Origin: Norana najaformis
Lineage: Eukaryota; Annelida; Clitellata; Crassiclitellata; Hormogastridae
Direction of reading: 5' to 3'
DNA: 64,000 nt
Assembly (NCBI GenBank): GCA_964023275.1
Contig: OZ029914.1
Coordinates: forward strand, 12,444,341 to 12,508,340
Each line of letters opens with the position of its first letter. The stretch's first letter is position 1. The notes beneath the pieces were generated by a model. The model had not been told where the DNA came from. It did no database searches and saw only the letters and a program-made list of their open reading frames with translations. The translations under genes were made by a program, and so were the position numbers. This document shows positions 10,961-21,960 of this stretch, piece after piece.

Positions 10961-11002
10961 ATATTTCAATGTTACTAAACTCCCAACAGAATTACGACAA
11001 TT

Positions 11003-11120
11003 AGCCGTATGACTGTCTGCCTGCGTAACTCTTGTAAACTGAAATGGAACCGAACCCCTCCTACCTACCGATTTTGTTTTGACTAAGCGCCTGTGAATAA
11101 GCTGGTTCCTGCCACGTAGG
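11003..11120 (+). repeat. LINE 3'-end fragment inserted between R3 and R1
   Basis: Contains ATTTTGTTTTGACTAAGCGC and GTGAATAAGCTGGTTCC, the same 3' UTR as the plus-oriented fragment at 23770-23990. It is absent from the sister block at 28.0-28.2 kb, so it entered after that duplication or was lost there. Confidence 0.6.
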
Positions 11121-11464
11121 TTACGATTTCTCTGGTAAATAAAATACACAACTTCTATAAGTAAATATCAGACATTCTGTCACAGATACTATAAACAGAT
11201 ATCTCACCAAATACCTCTGGGAAAAACCACAGGTCATCACGATGGTTCGGGGAAAACCACAGCGGACTTCGATACTCATAATGTGGGTGAACATAAGTAG
11301 TAATATTTCGTGTTACGAGGTTATAATGCAGACAACACAATATCGCCGGATAGCTCCAACATTCTAGGTAATACGATTTATTTACTTCGCTGGGTAAATT
11401 CGGGAAACTGGGGAGTTAAGGGGTTAAGGTCCAATATGTTTTCTTTCACGCTTAGACATCGCTA

Positions 11465-13300
11465 AGCTTATAATCTTCATAGCAATAGTAAAGTGACCAG
11501 TACTGATAAAGGTCTGTAACAAAGGAGCAACAACAGTAGCTAGGTTTGCTGGTGGTTTATAGTCTCACCATCTCTTATGGTACAGTGGCGACAGTGCATT
11601 GGTGATAGTGATGCTGGAGGGAATAGTGAAGTTGAGTAATTTCAAGCCTCTCAGCATTTCATCCCCTTTGGGGTTCTGTAAACGAGTACCATTGCAAGTT
11701 GGGAGGGTGAAAAGGGTGTCCTGTCGTTAGGTGGCTGAGACTGTGTTTGCAACTCAGCTGAATGATTCATGACTTTGGGGCCATGCTCATAAGGAATTAA
11801 ATAGAAGCACGTAAACAAATATGTCAGCTTCAAAATGTAAATTCGTTTGCTGTGGGTCTTTATGCAATATACTGTAACCTGGTAGCAAGTAAATTAGATC
11901 TTCAACTGAGATTTTCATATAGTGGTAACGCCTATTGTTGCAGAACTCACTAAATCAAATGAACATCATATCTAGCTGTCTTTTTAATCCACATAGATTT
12001 AGGATTGAGCTTAGAAAGGCCAAAATCTTTATAATATCACTTGCATGAATGACAGGAGGTAGGGCATTACATCCTATGAACACGTTTGGATGTAATACCA
12101 GACATTGTTTGTATGTATACTTGTAAGTACGTATTGTCTGGCAATCGATCATGTTGCCAAAACATTAATAGTCTTTTGGCTTGTCCATAAACGACGTCCG
12201 CAAGAAAATTACGTACTTCAGACCCTCCCCTCTTGCTTGTCCGTATTTAGCATTACCCTTTCATCTCCCTTTGCAGATATCCGCACTTTTGCTTGGTACA
12301 AAGACCTAGATTAAGCTACCTTGTTGATTTTGCAGAGCCACCCGTTGTGGTGTTGTGAGGTACTTTGAAACTGCCGCATTTTGCAAAGGGAACGTAATTA
12401 GATTCAATGCAGTAAAGATTGTATGCTCTCTGACTGAAGCTAGTGTTTTTGACTGAAGCAAGGATGCGCGGTAATAACTGTTTGTACAAAATTTAGATGC
12501 TGACTTCCGCATTGGACATAACTTTCCTCCCTTTGTCCGCATTTGACTGCTTTTTGTGACCCCCTTTTTTCTCTCTGTCTCTCTATCTCCATCCTCCTTG
12601 ATCAGCCGATAGATATATGGCATGTTAACAAATGCATTACTTATTTGATTAGTCGTTGCGGATATCCTTAACTGACTGCCGCTAAGTACATACTAATATT
12701 AGTAAATGAGCAATGTTGACGGAACATTTATGTTCTTGCAGGTTGAGGACTGTGCCTGAGGCCTACAGTTTTTACAGTGACGTCGTGTATCCGCTTGTAT
12801 TGGTGTGTGTAACTTTTGATGATTGAAGGGAACCACAAGTAGGTTATGCAAAAGTTTTTGTTGTCTATATTATGTCTTAGCATCTAGAACAGAAAATGTA
12901 AAAATTCTGGTCAATAGATGGAAACTGAAAATAATTTATAGATCTATATTTCGAAGGTCTTTGTTATGGTAATATAATTGTCGGTAAGCAGTAGTTGCTT
13001 AATTTTAGACCATTTTTAAGCAGCATAATCTAACAGATCGTTTTTTGCCTGCCATTTCCTATGGTTGTAAATGTCTTGATAATGAACTGCCAGTTTCCAC
13101 TGGGATGACTTGATACAAAGTATAGACTCAGCTATGAGTGGATAGTGTTTCGACTTTGTGTGTCTCGGTTCTGGGTTCTTTACGAGAAACTGTTTGATAT
13201 TTGTTGAAGTTTGTTTTTATTTGTTGGTGACTATTTTGAATTACATTTTCGTGGTGTGTTGGAGATTATTTTGTAATTGTTCTGTTTGTTTCTTGTTGTC
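11465..13300 (+). repeat. long dispersed repeat R1, copy 2
   Basis: Matches copies 1, 3 and 4, including GCTAAGCTTATAATCTT at the start, TTAGAAAGGCCAAAATCTTT, GTCCGCAAGAAAATTACGTA, GATAGATATATGGCATGTTA and, in copy 3 only, AATGAACTGCCAGTTTCCA near the end. No coding capacity. It ends where a LINE 3' tail begins at 13315. Confidence 0.75.
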
Positions 13301-13314
13301 AAAATTTTAAAAAT

Positions 13315-13680
13315 GTTTCGTAATCGTAATCGTAATTCCAAGATTTCTACAGCGCCCAACGAAAGCCGCGCCGCGGGGACTAGCTTATTCACAGGCGCTC
13401 AGTCAAAACAAAATTGATAGGCAAAAAGGGTTCGGTTCCAGGTCAAGATCCAAAAGTCAAGCCTAGAGACAGCGTGGCAGCTATGGAGGTGGTGTTTGGG
13501 GTTGGAGAGGAGAGAGACAAGAGGAAGAAAAGGTGTCAGGATAGGATCTGTGAAAGAGGAATGTTTTGAGTTTTGAGTGAAAGCAGAAATTGCAAGTGGT
13601 GGAGCATCGATGAGTTTGTATGATGGGTCAGAAAACTGTCGCAGTTCTGGGGAGTTTATTAGTTTAAGCACTTCTCTCTC
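13315..13680 (-). repeat. 5'-truncated LINE 3' end
   Basis: Begins with the TCGTAATCGTAATTCC tail. On the minus strand, LRQFSDPSYKLIDAPPL and a downstream LTWNRTLFAYQFCFD-like end form the C-terminus and 3' UTR of the same LINE family as at 4317 and 28956. Confidence 0.7.
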
Positions 13681-13689
13681 GTTTCAAAA

Positions 13690-14140
13690 GAAATTCAGTA
13701 TGGTCAATTAAAACTGACGCAAATGTGTATTGGCATTGCAACTATTATCACCTAACCATGATTAGCTGCTCTTGAAAGTGCAATATAGTTTTACGCTTCA
13801 ACCAATTTTCTCCCATTGAGTTTTGTCTGCACACATACAAATCTTTCTGACCTAATATAAAATGTCAGCAGCAACTCAGTGCAGCATAGAAAATCTTGTG
13901 CTTATTACAAAGCAGCCTGTTTTTCGGAATTATGATGTTTCAGTGCATCTTGTGAATCAAGGTACTGGATAATCTAGAACGAATGTAAAGATTATGCAAA
14001 GGACACAAAACTCTTCAGTCCGTGAACATTTAAAAGGGGTTGCAGTGTGTGGTTGTAGATCTATAGGCCTACAGTGATCACTTATCTCGAGACCGCGGCC
14101 TTGGTTTCGATACAGTTCTAACACCACAAAATGCTGCTTT
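13690..14140. other. no recognised feature
   Basis: AT-rich. I see no domain, repeat partner or RNA-like structure. Confidence 0.4.
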
Positions 14141-14149
14141 GGTTTTGGT

Positions 14150-14600
14150 CTAGAATGTGACCGTTTTGGTCTTGAATTTAGTTTTGGCAGAGTTGAGAAA
14201 AAGAAGGTTAGAGGACATTCAGTTTTAGATATGATTGACAAAATCAAGCAACTGAATGTTGGATGCGACTGAGGAACTTGAATAGAATGATATGAAGAGT
14301 TGAGTTTCATCAGCAAAAAGATGGTGGTCTACTGAAGAGGATTCCATGAGACGACTCAGCGGCGTGTTGTACAAACTGAAGAGAAATGGCCCTTGAACGG
14401 AACCTCGAGGACAACACAAGAGAGAAGGGTTCCGAACAGTGACTTGCAGCTTTTACCGAAAAAGAGAGGAAAGACAAGTAAGACTGGAACCAAAGATGGG
14501 CTGGATGAGAGAAACTAAACCAGGACGATAGTTGTTGAAGAAGTAAGTCATGATCGATGCTTTAAAAAACAAAAGAGAGAGGGAAGAGACTTGCTGGTTA
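14150..14600 (-). pseudogene. LINE reverse-transcriptase remnant (CR1/L2-like)
   Basis: On the minus strand CPRGSVQGPFLFSLY is the PQGSVLGP block and HLFADETQLF is the catalytic FADD-type box with E for the second D. A stop interrupts the sequence just upstream (after SLFR). It aligns in outline with the remnant at 22472-23400. Confidence 0.75.
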
Positions 14601-14734
14601 CAAATGGCAGACACTTGTTTATTGTTTATTGAGTCAATTTATGATTTAGATTGATATGGATTGAGAAACGAGTTTGAAAAAGGTATTCATTCAGCCGGAC
14701 ATGGATAGTGTGAGTTCACTTAGCTTAGATACTA

Positions 14735-15150
14735 TTGAAAGATCTGAGGTTTTCTTTGTCGATTTCCCATGCTATTTACGCAGGCCTAGCTCTTTCCCGC
14801 ATTAACCAACTGAAGTCTAAATTAAATACTGCGGTTCGACTGATTGGAGGTACAGGCCTACTTAAGGTTTGTCATATAAGCAGCTTCTTTCGGCAGAAAC
14901 GGCACTGGTCACCAATGCAAAGAGCATTTAGTTCAAGATCTTAAGGCTTGTGCGAAATCGTCTTGAAGGCTGTGTTCCGTCGTAACTAAGGGAGCAATAT
15001 GTCTCGGTCTCATCCTCTCATCCATCCCTGGCTGCAGATCCTTTCGTTATGATGCGCAAGGTGACCAGTCTGAACTTCCACGTTCCAAAAGAAGATTCGC
15101 TGAGATAGGTCCAACATTTTGGAATAAGATGAATTGCAACCTATAATGTA
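14735..15150 (+). pseudogene. LINE ORF2 C-terminal remnant
   Basis: Frame pieces AGLALSRINQLKSKLN, AVRLIGGTGL, HISSFFRQKRHWSPMQ and, after stops, FAEIGPTFWNKM follow the usual C-terminal order (AARLI..., HITP..LHWLP, GP..WN). Opposite orientation to the RT fragment at 14150-14600, so they are separate insertions. Confidence 0.7.
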
Positions 15151-15239
15151 ATGTGAGCGTAGTTTTTCCGAGATCACCCCAGCTTGTTGATAACCTGTTG
15201 TTGTTGAGGATTGGCGGTTTGCCAAAACCATCAGAATCA

Positions 15240-16440
15240 AGGGGCGATCCCAAGCGGACTGTTTGTGAGTCATGGTTGCCTGTGGGTGTGCTGTGTCTGA
15301 CAACGAAGACCAGGCAGTTAGGGCAGATGCAAGAGCGCAGTATGACAGCTTATTAATTAAACATGAGCAGGATGGAAGCCTATACCGGCGTTGTGTCTGT
15401 TGCTGGAGCCTAACAGGCGGGAATAGCTAGCAAGCGTGCGCCACCAATACAACCACTGTTACCACTCCTTGGGTTTTTCACAAGATCTTGGGTTTTTGTA
15501 TCCGAACTTGGGAAATGGGTTTTTCCTGAAGACCTGGGTTTTTTCTTATTTTACTGAAACCCATTTTTGGCCTGGTGGTTTCAGCAGCAAACGGGACAAA
15601 GTCATTAATTACTCATTAATTTAATAACTGAATCGTATAATTTCACGTAAAAATTCAAGTTTTGTCACCAAAATAATTAAAATCGCACAAAATTCCAGTG
15701 CTAGTAAAATAAAACAAATATTAAAGATTGTCCGTTACGGTCTGGATGATCGAAGTCAATAAAAGACTTAATATTTGTAAAGCGTGGTCTATGCATGATT
15801 TAAAAATATAGCTCTAAAAGCAGACTGCAGTTTTTCGAAAGTGAACTCTTGCGTTTAAAAAAAACTAAAGTCTAAAACATTTTATTAGTCTACTATTCTA
15901 CTAGTGTTGTTTTACTTTAAAAATTAAAACAAATTACAAAAATGAAATGGGTTATAGAAGTAATAATTCCAGCGATTCGGACTGTAGTGAAAAGAAAAAC
16001 AAAGTCAACAAACGTAGAAGCAGAATTTAAAATTTTGACCAATAGATAAAACATAGAACAACATTTTTATTCTAAAAACCGGTTTAATTGCATTATATTA
16101 TAATATTATCATATATAATATATGATATGTTATGTTACAATCCCTTTAATGATTCAAAAGTTTGCTGAGAAACTGTCCTTGGGTTTTCTTTATACAGTGG
16201 TAACACTGAATACAACGGCTGCTATCCGTCATTGGGAGAGAGGCTTGCTCCTAACTGCAGCTATCGCGTAGCGAATGCCAAGCTGAGAATGTAGGTCAGG
16301 CCGCTGTGCAGAGGTCATATATATTGCATGAGACTTGTTTATCAAAACATGTATGGCAGCGCAGAGTATATAGTAATTTTCAGAAACCAAAGGAACTGTG
16401 CAGTTAAATTTGGGCGTTCACCAAGAATAATTCTACTTTT
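15240..16440 (+). repeat. dispersed repeat R4, copy 1 (split by a hAT insertion)
   Basis: 15240-15453 plus 16217-16440 match 24145-24560 across ACGAAGACCAGGCAGTTAG, GCAGGATGGAAGC, GCCTAACAGGC and GGGAGAGAGGCTTGCTCC. The second copy lacks the middle 755 bases and so shows the empty site. Confidence 0.8.
15454..16208. mobile_element. non-autonomous hAT-type element with 8-bp target duplication
   Basis: Ends CACTGTTACCACT (15454) and AGTGGTAACACTG (to 16208) are inverted repeats with one mismatch in 13. The flanks carry a perfect 8-bp duplication, AATACAAC, at 15446-15453 and 16209-16216. An 8-bp duplication and CAGTGTTRCC-like ends are typical of the hAT superfamily. The 755-bp interior is AT-rich and has no transposase frame, only a 27-codon ORF near 15940, so it needed a transposase in trans. 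The uninterrupted sister repeat at 24145-24560 confirms the insertion. Confidence 0.88.
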
Positions 16441-16552
16441 TGGTTTTACCAGATAAAAGAAGTTACATAACCTAGTTATTATTTATTAGTAGGCCTATTT
16501 TGGGAGAGAGATATCTAGTACATAGTTAGCTTGGTGCACTGTTAACCGAGAG

Positions 16553-16700
16553 CAGAGGCGTCGATCCGTCATAAACATTGGGGGAGGGCCCGGGCCTATA
16601 ATGGGGTCTGGATGCAAAGCTCTACTGGCTTTCAGGGGCAAAGCCCCTGGTATGGGAGTCAAGATCGAAGTACGCCTAATGGAGACAGACATAAAGTTCA
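16553..16700 (+). repeat. hAT-like MITE fragment (CAGAGGCGTCGATC end)
   Basis: Begins CAGAGGCGTCGATCC and holds GGGGGAGGGCCCGGGCC. A related, inverted copy at 18722-18868 ends GATCGACGCCCCTG. CAGGGGCG-type termini are common in hAT elements. Only fragments are present. Confidence 0.45.
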
Positions 16701-16924
16701 ACTGCTCGTTAGACAAACAATGAGAAATGTCGCTAACATTATTTACAGCGGAATGTCAACTTAGGTATACACAGCAGTCATATGGCAGTAATGCTAAAGC
16801 AGCGCAATATGAGCACAATTATTTATTCAACAACGAACTTGCCGAAAATGTTCTCCCTGATTGTGCTTCTTCTAGCAAACTTAGCGCTAGTGTAGATTTC
16901 AGATAACCTGTCATCTACTTCAGT

Positions 16925-17660
16925 TTTTATCACTCTAATCTAATCTAAGAACTTCTACAGCGCCACTGTAATAGTGCTGAAGGCATCAGTCCATGGTCGC
17001 TGCTAAACAAACTCATTGTCCAAGTCAAATTCTATGGTGAGTCCGGGTCGAAAAGCCTAAGAGGAGTCCAGAAGACCCAGAGACGGCCTATGGAGAAAAT
17101 GAGTCCTGGAAGAGGTGAGTTTTTAGTCGAAACAGACATTGCCGAGCGAACATTTGCCGGAAGAGAGTTACAGAGTCTAGGGTCAGCGACAGAAAAGGCA
17201 CGCCGTCCAATGCAATGGTTTTAGGATTGGCGATATATGATTATATTTTGGAGTTTTAGTGATAGCTCTAGCCAGTGTATTTTGAACTCTTTGAAGCTTC
17301 GTCACATTAGCTTTAGAAATGCCAGTAAGAAGCGATTTGCAGTAGTCAAGACGGCTGGATATTAGGGCATTAGCCAAACAAACCAGGACAGAGAAGAGAA
17401 TGTGACGCCTAATCCTATAGATATCACGAATGTGGTAGTGGGCAGGCCTACATATAGAATTAATATGTTCTTTGAATGGCAGGTTGGAGTCAAATACAAC
17501 ACCCAAATTGCACGATGAACAGTTGCGTTTTACGACACAGTTGCCTATACGGACAGAAGTCAGAGAATTAAATTTAGTCAGTTGTTGTGAGGTTCCAAAA
17601 AATAGAAACTCAGTTTGGGAGGAGTTTTAAGAGTCATCCATGACTGAACTAGTTTAAGAC
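16925..17660 (-). pseudogene. LINE ORF2 C-terminus and 3' end (CR1-like)
   Basis: The left end is a TCTAATCTAATCTAAG tail. On the minus strand come the 3' UTR and then LHW, YNHISPILKP, KLQRVQNTLARAI, SSRLDYCKSLLTGI and GVVFDSNLPFKEHI, which in coding order is the typical C-terminal half. The 5' part is absent. Confidence 0.8.
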
Positions 17661-18720
17661 TATAGTTTCAGAGCAGAGAGTTGAGTCACTCGCCTTAAAT
17701 GCATGCAGATTGTGTAAAAGAAAACAAATTCATATTTTACATTTAATATTGTTGTAATACAGCATATGTATAGCGCCTCGCATAACCTCTCAAAAGCGCT
17801 CTAAATTGATTAATTACTCATTTATAAGCGGATGTCAACACAATGAGGCACTATATAATCCACTTACGTGATTCTTTTCTTGTACCTGTACAGATGGGTT
17901 GGATAGTTGAGTCAACTAGGACAATTTTCTATACCTGGAGTTGAACCTTGGGAAACTAAGTAACTGGCTTTCAATTTCATCTCATTGCATCTACGCCAAA
18001 CAGTGATGAAAAGCTGATGAGCCTACCTCCACAAGCGCAATTTCACCATCAATACTATCATCTAGCCGTTTCCGTTATATACCAAATTTATCTATTTTCG
18101 TATCACCAAATTCAAGCACAATGTGCCTAAAATTTTACTTATTCAAAATTAACGAAATCTTATATCCATATAGTTAACAGAGGAAGCTTTCTTAGGCTAG
18201 CGATGCAGAGACTGTGTGGGGATTATAATTATAAAGGGCGACTATACGAATACGGGTAAATGTGTATCCATCTACAAAACCATATGGACATAAGGTACAT
18301 GTATATGGTTTTGTAACTGGAGACTAATTTAGCGGGTCGGGTTACATCCCTACTGCCTGATTGGTCAAAGATGACATCCAGATGGCGATGACATTGATGT
18401 GAGGGCGAGTTGTCTGACCTGCATTCCATTAATTTTTCAGAGTTCTGTCAAATCTTGCTATAGATCTATGCCCTCTGACGACCTGTGCGGTTTAAAGTAT
18501 GTATGTGTGACTGCCTGAGACTCAGTTCGCTTGGTCGAAATGCGTATAATTATAAGTACATATGTACTGATGTAGTACATATTAATGTATCTGTCTTTAT
18601 ATCTGTCCGTTTGTCTACTTAAGCAAAAGTAGGCATAGACAGCAATACCTAGAGAGGTACAATTGGAAATTACGGATGGCATTGTTTACTGACGTCTTAA
18701 AGTGAAGAATGAGAACTAAA
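17661..18720. other. no gene recognised; one hairpin
   Basis: No coding signal. The only structure I found is the inverted repeat at 18273-18315, listed separately. Confidence 0.4.
18273..18315. other. perfect 13-bp inverted repeat
   Basis: Arms TACAAAACCATAT and ATATGGTTTTGTA enclose a 17-base loop. It could be the remnant of two converging element ends or a fold-back. Function unknown. Confidence 0.6.
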
Positions 18721-18721
18721 A

Positions 18722-18868
18722 TTGTCAGTCCAGAGCGGCCTTGTAGGCCTACCGATTTTACAGCCAAAATATTGCCGGGGCCCAACCAATGGCCGGGCCC
18801 CCAGGCTCAAAATATTGCCGGGCCCAGGGCCCAGGGGCACCCATACGATCGACGCCCCTGACCGTGTG
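18722..18868 (-). repeat. hAT-like MITE fragment, inverted relative to 16553
   Basis: GGGCCC-rich with internally repeated AATATTGCCGGG units. The right end GATCGACGCCCCTG is the reverse complement of the 16553 end type. Confidence 0.4.
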
Positions 18869-18889
18869 GTCGATAGGTTCAAATCCATG

Positions 18890-18990
18890 CCAAAGCAGAA
18901 AGACGAGAAAATTGAATTGCAGTAATTTAGGTGAGTTAGTATGAACAAGTGAATGAGACACACTGCAGCGCTGAATGAGAGATTGCATAG
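18890..18990 (+). repeat. dispersed repeat R2, partial copy
   Basis: AATTGAATTGCAGTAATTTA and GTATGAACAAGTGAATGAG match the other R2 copies. It runs into an (ATA)n tract. Confidence 0.6.

Positions 18991-18992
<2 letters not shown>

Positions 18993-19079
<87 letters not shown>
18993..19079. repeat. (ATA)n microsatellite
   Basis: About 29 uninterrupted ATA units. Confidence 0.95.
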
Positions 19080-19081
<2 letters not shown>

Positions 19082-19154
19082 TAGGACTTTAATAGTATAT
19101 TCCCAGTTAACAAAAACAACTATCGTTTGTTATATGGTTTTTCCTAACAGGAAA

Positions 19155-19335
19155 GATAATAGTAGTAGTAGTAGTAGCAGCAGCAGTAGTAGTAATAGTT
19201 GTAGTAGTATTAGTAATAATAATAGTAGTAGTAGTAGGAGTAGTTGCAATAGTAGTAATCGAAAAAAATTCGTCCACCAACATCAGTCACTTTGTTTGAT
19301 ATAACTAAAGAACGGCAATTAGATGACCTACTTAT
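19155..19335 (+). repeat. (AGT)n tract with conserved flank, R5 copy 1
   Basis: GTA/AGT triplets are followed by AATCGAA and then AACTAAAGAACGGCAATTA. The same order occurs at 61235-61380, so tract and flank are part of one dispersed repeat. Confidence 0.6.
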
Positions 19336-19367
19336 TTGTTATATGTTATTACCAGTTTGTGATCGCG

Positions 19368-19640
19368 ATAGCCTAGTAGTTAGCGTACTGGACGTCCAAG
19401 CAAGAGTTGGGGGTTCAAATCCCTGCCAGAGCAGAAAGCTTACTGAGATTTCTGATCCACTTGTTCTCTTCCGCCACGTTTTACTCATGAGAAACGAGTA
19501 CACTGACCGTACACTGTCAGTTGGAAGATCAGGCAGCGAAGAAGAGGATTGGTCACCCTACTCATAAGCCAGTTTGGTAGTACAGGGTAAGCAGACACAA
19601 CACCCTGTATCAGCTGCTTAGGCAAAGAAAGTTACTTTCG
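19368..19640 (+). repeat. tRNA-derived SINE, family S1, best copy
   Basis: A-box-like TAGCCTAGTAGTTAG and B box GGGTTCAAATCCC are 45-50 bases apart. The body CTGATCCACTTG...GAGTACACTGACC...GATCAGGCAGCGA follows. No acceptor stem pairs around the boxes, so it is a SINE rather than a tRNA gene. The internal boxes would be an RNA polymerase III promoter. Confidence 0.75.
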
Positions 19641-19649
19641 GATCTTGAG

Positions 19650-20560
19650 TCGCATTGGTGCAGACGTACCTCTCGCAGATCAGGTAGGATGAACTGTTGG
19701 TGCAACAGAAGCTCACAAGAATAAAACGGAAGCCGACAGCCCAACAAATTCTGATATAGAATGCGTCGTATTGACGCCGGCCCTACGTGTACTGATTATG
19801 TGGAATGATTTTGGCGAGAGATGGGGAATAAACGGTATCGACAAAACAGTTCTATTCTATTCTTAGAAACAAATTTGATTTATAGACAAATATAATTTTG
19901 ACAAACGAAGCGGCAGCAAACGCAATCGACGATCCGGGATGGCTACATTGGTAAATGCGTACGCCAATGAGCCTCTATGCGCGAGGACCCTCATTCGTGG
20001 CTTATTCCAGAGATTTAATTCTCGGGCTGACAACAGTCCGTGCACGGGGACTTTAAATGGCGTGGCTTCCATTCAAACGGGCAGCGGTGGTGAAGAAACT
20101 CACAGGAATAAATTCATTGCAAAACGAGCATGCGCGAGGCTATACGATCGCTATATAAAACGTATACAATTGCAATTTTTTTCTGACAGATATGTAGGGC
20201 CTATTTGAAAGACGATTCAGCGTCCTGGTCACTTGGACGAGTCACAATAATTTTCAGAACAGTTTTCACCCGGGCATCAGTTAGTTTATACCAGCATGAA
20301 GTAATTGAATCCTGATTTGGGATCATTTTTAGGGTCGGGTTGACTGGTGTCGAATTTCTAAGTAGCACTGCACGAGCACATGACAATCGGGTAAAGCCCG
20401 CGTCAACAGTGGTTATAAGAACGAGGCCAGGTCCAATGGAACAAAATCCGTGTGCACTATTCTCTGCAACCAGCCTACATTGTGACGAGCTAGCGAGTTT
20501 TTGACAATCCGTGATTGCATTCTGTTACTGGTCTGTTTTTTTTTGTCTCAGGAAAGGGCC
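19650..20560. other. no recognised feature
   Basis: Short frames without domains. No repeat partner was found in the window. Confidence 0.4.
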
Positions 20561-20566
20561 TATATT

Positions 20567-20625
20567 AGAAAGAGAGAGAGAGAGAGACAGAGAGAGGCAG
20601 AGAGAGAGAGAGAGAGAGGGGGAGG
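20567..20625. repeat. (GA)n microsatellite
   Basis: GA dinucleotides with CA and GG interruptions. Confidence 0.9.
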
Positions 20626-20699
20626 ACTTGTAGCACAGTTCTGACGTGTGATAAGTCGACAGTTGCAGTTACGTCCAATCGGCCATCGTTCCCCACACA

Positions 20700-21170
20700 A
20701 TATGTCATCATTATAGAATGCATGTTGCAAAAGGGGCCATCTTTTTGGCAATAAATGCTCCCCAAATTTCAATAAACAGTAACAACTCCGCCACTGCGGT
20801 ATTCGGGTGGTGTCAGCGCCAAGCGTGGATAATGGAGGAGGGTGACGCTAGTCATCTTCATCGTTGCACAGCGCCGTTAAACAGTAACTACAAACATCGG
20901 CAAGCAGTAATTAATGTTCCACTGAACGCCATCTTAATCTCGGACTGTCTATGCTGGTCACTAAGCACCTACTTCATCAGGAATGGTCTATCTGGGACGT
21001 TGAGCGCCTTCACCTTGGACAGACTACGTTGGTTGCTGAATGCCTCCACTTAGACGAGCTTTGCCTCCTTGTCCGCCCTCTTCGTCTCGGTCTTTCCAGT
21101 GGACGCTTACGTAACGTGGCCTTAAAATACCTAAGTCGCAAAGGCTTAAAATAAAATATAAATATTGCCA
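20700..21170 (+). other. unassigned repeat-like sequence
   Basis: Around 20800-20850, TGGATAATGGAGGAGGG resembles a block near 2375 in R1 copy 1, so part is dispersed. Two overlapping frames (about 111 and 67 codons) have no recognisable domain. An AATAAA lies near 21150. I would not call a gene. Confidence 0.35.
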
Positions 21171-21234
21171 ACACTTCGTCTAAGTTGGCACCCATGTCAC
21201 CCATGTGGGGCGTTTAATGTTAACAAACTGTCTT

Positions 21235-21425
21235 TTAACCCTTCATGCGAACTCATCAGCACTTCACGCCTTGCAATCTCTGTGCAGGTCTTTCACTCAA
21301 AACTGAAACACTCCTCTGCTCCAGATCCTATCCTGATTCCTCTTCTTCCCCTTATCTTTCTGACCGCCCCAATTCCAATAGGCATACCATCCACTGTAGC
21401 CGTTTGACTGTCTGCTTGCCAGACC
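21235..21425 (+). repeat. LINE C-terminal fragment, plus orientation
   Basis: The plus strand reads through a CTTTCACTCAAAACTGAAAC block and CACTGTAGCCGTTTGACTG, the complement of the coding tail in the minus-oriented copies. It abuts a minus-oriented copy at 21428, giving a head-to-head pair of the same family. Confidence 0.55.
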
Positions 21426-21427
21426 CA

Positions 21428-21790
21428 TGGAACGTAATCGTAATCTCGATATTTCTACAGCGCCCAACGAAAGCCAAGTCACGGGAACCAGCTTGTATAC
21501 ATGCGCTTAGTCAAAACAAAATTTATAAGCAGAAATAGTTGGGTTCCAGGTCAAGATGCAAGAGTCAGGCAGGCGGACAGTCGTGCGACTACGGTGGATG
21601 GTGTTTGAAATTGGAGCTGGAGGGGATATAAGGAGAAGAGGAACAACCAGGATAGGAATTTTGGAAAAGTAATGTCTTCACTTTTGAGTGAAAGATCGGC
21701 CCAGAAATTGCAAGAGTTGAAGTGTTGGTGAGTTCGTGTGATGGGTCAGATACTTGTCATAATTCTTGCGGGAGTTTATTTAAGAGGGAC
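21428..21790 (-). repeat. 5'-truncated LINE 3' end
   Basis: Starts GTAATCGTAATCTCGATATT and continues CAGCGCCCAACGAAAGCC, then GCTTAGTCAAAACAAAAT, as in the copies at 4317, 13315 and 28956. Confidence 0.65.
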
Positions 21791-21879
21791 GGAGCAGCTA
21801 TGGCTTTGGAGCGATTTCCAAATTTTAAGGATGAGGTTTCAAAGATGGATCTTTACCTAGAACCGATTTGACTCTCTGC

Positions 21880-21960
21880 CAATAGACTTTGTTTTGACTG
21901 AGCGCTTGTGAATAAACTGGTTCCCGCGACATGGCTTACGTTACGCAGTGTAGATGTGCC
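21880..21960 (+). repeat. LINE 3' UTR fragment
   Basis: GACTTTGTTTTGACTGAGCG and GTGAATAAACTGGTTCCCG, the plus-oriented 3' UTR of the same LINE family. Confidence 0.6.

Noticed and set aside
19368-19442. tRNA gene at 19.37 kb
   Set aside because: No acceptor stem, and the body downstream matches another copy at 308-525.
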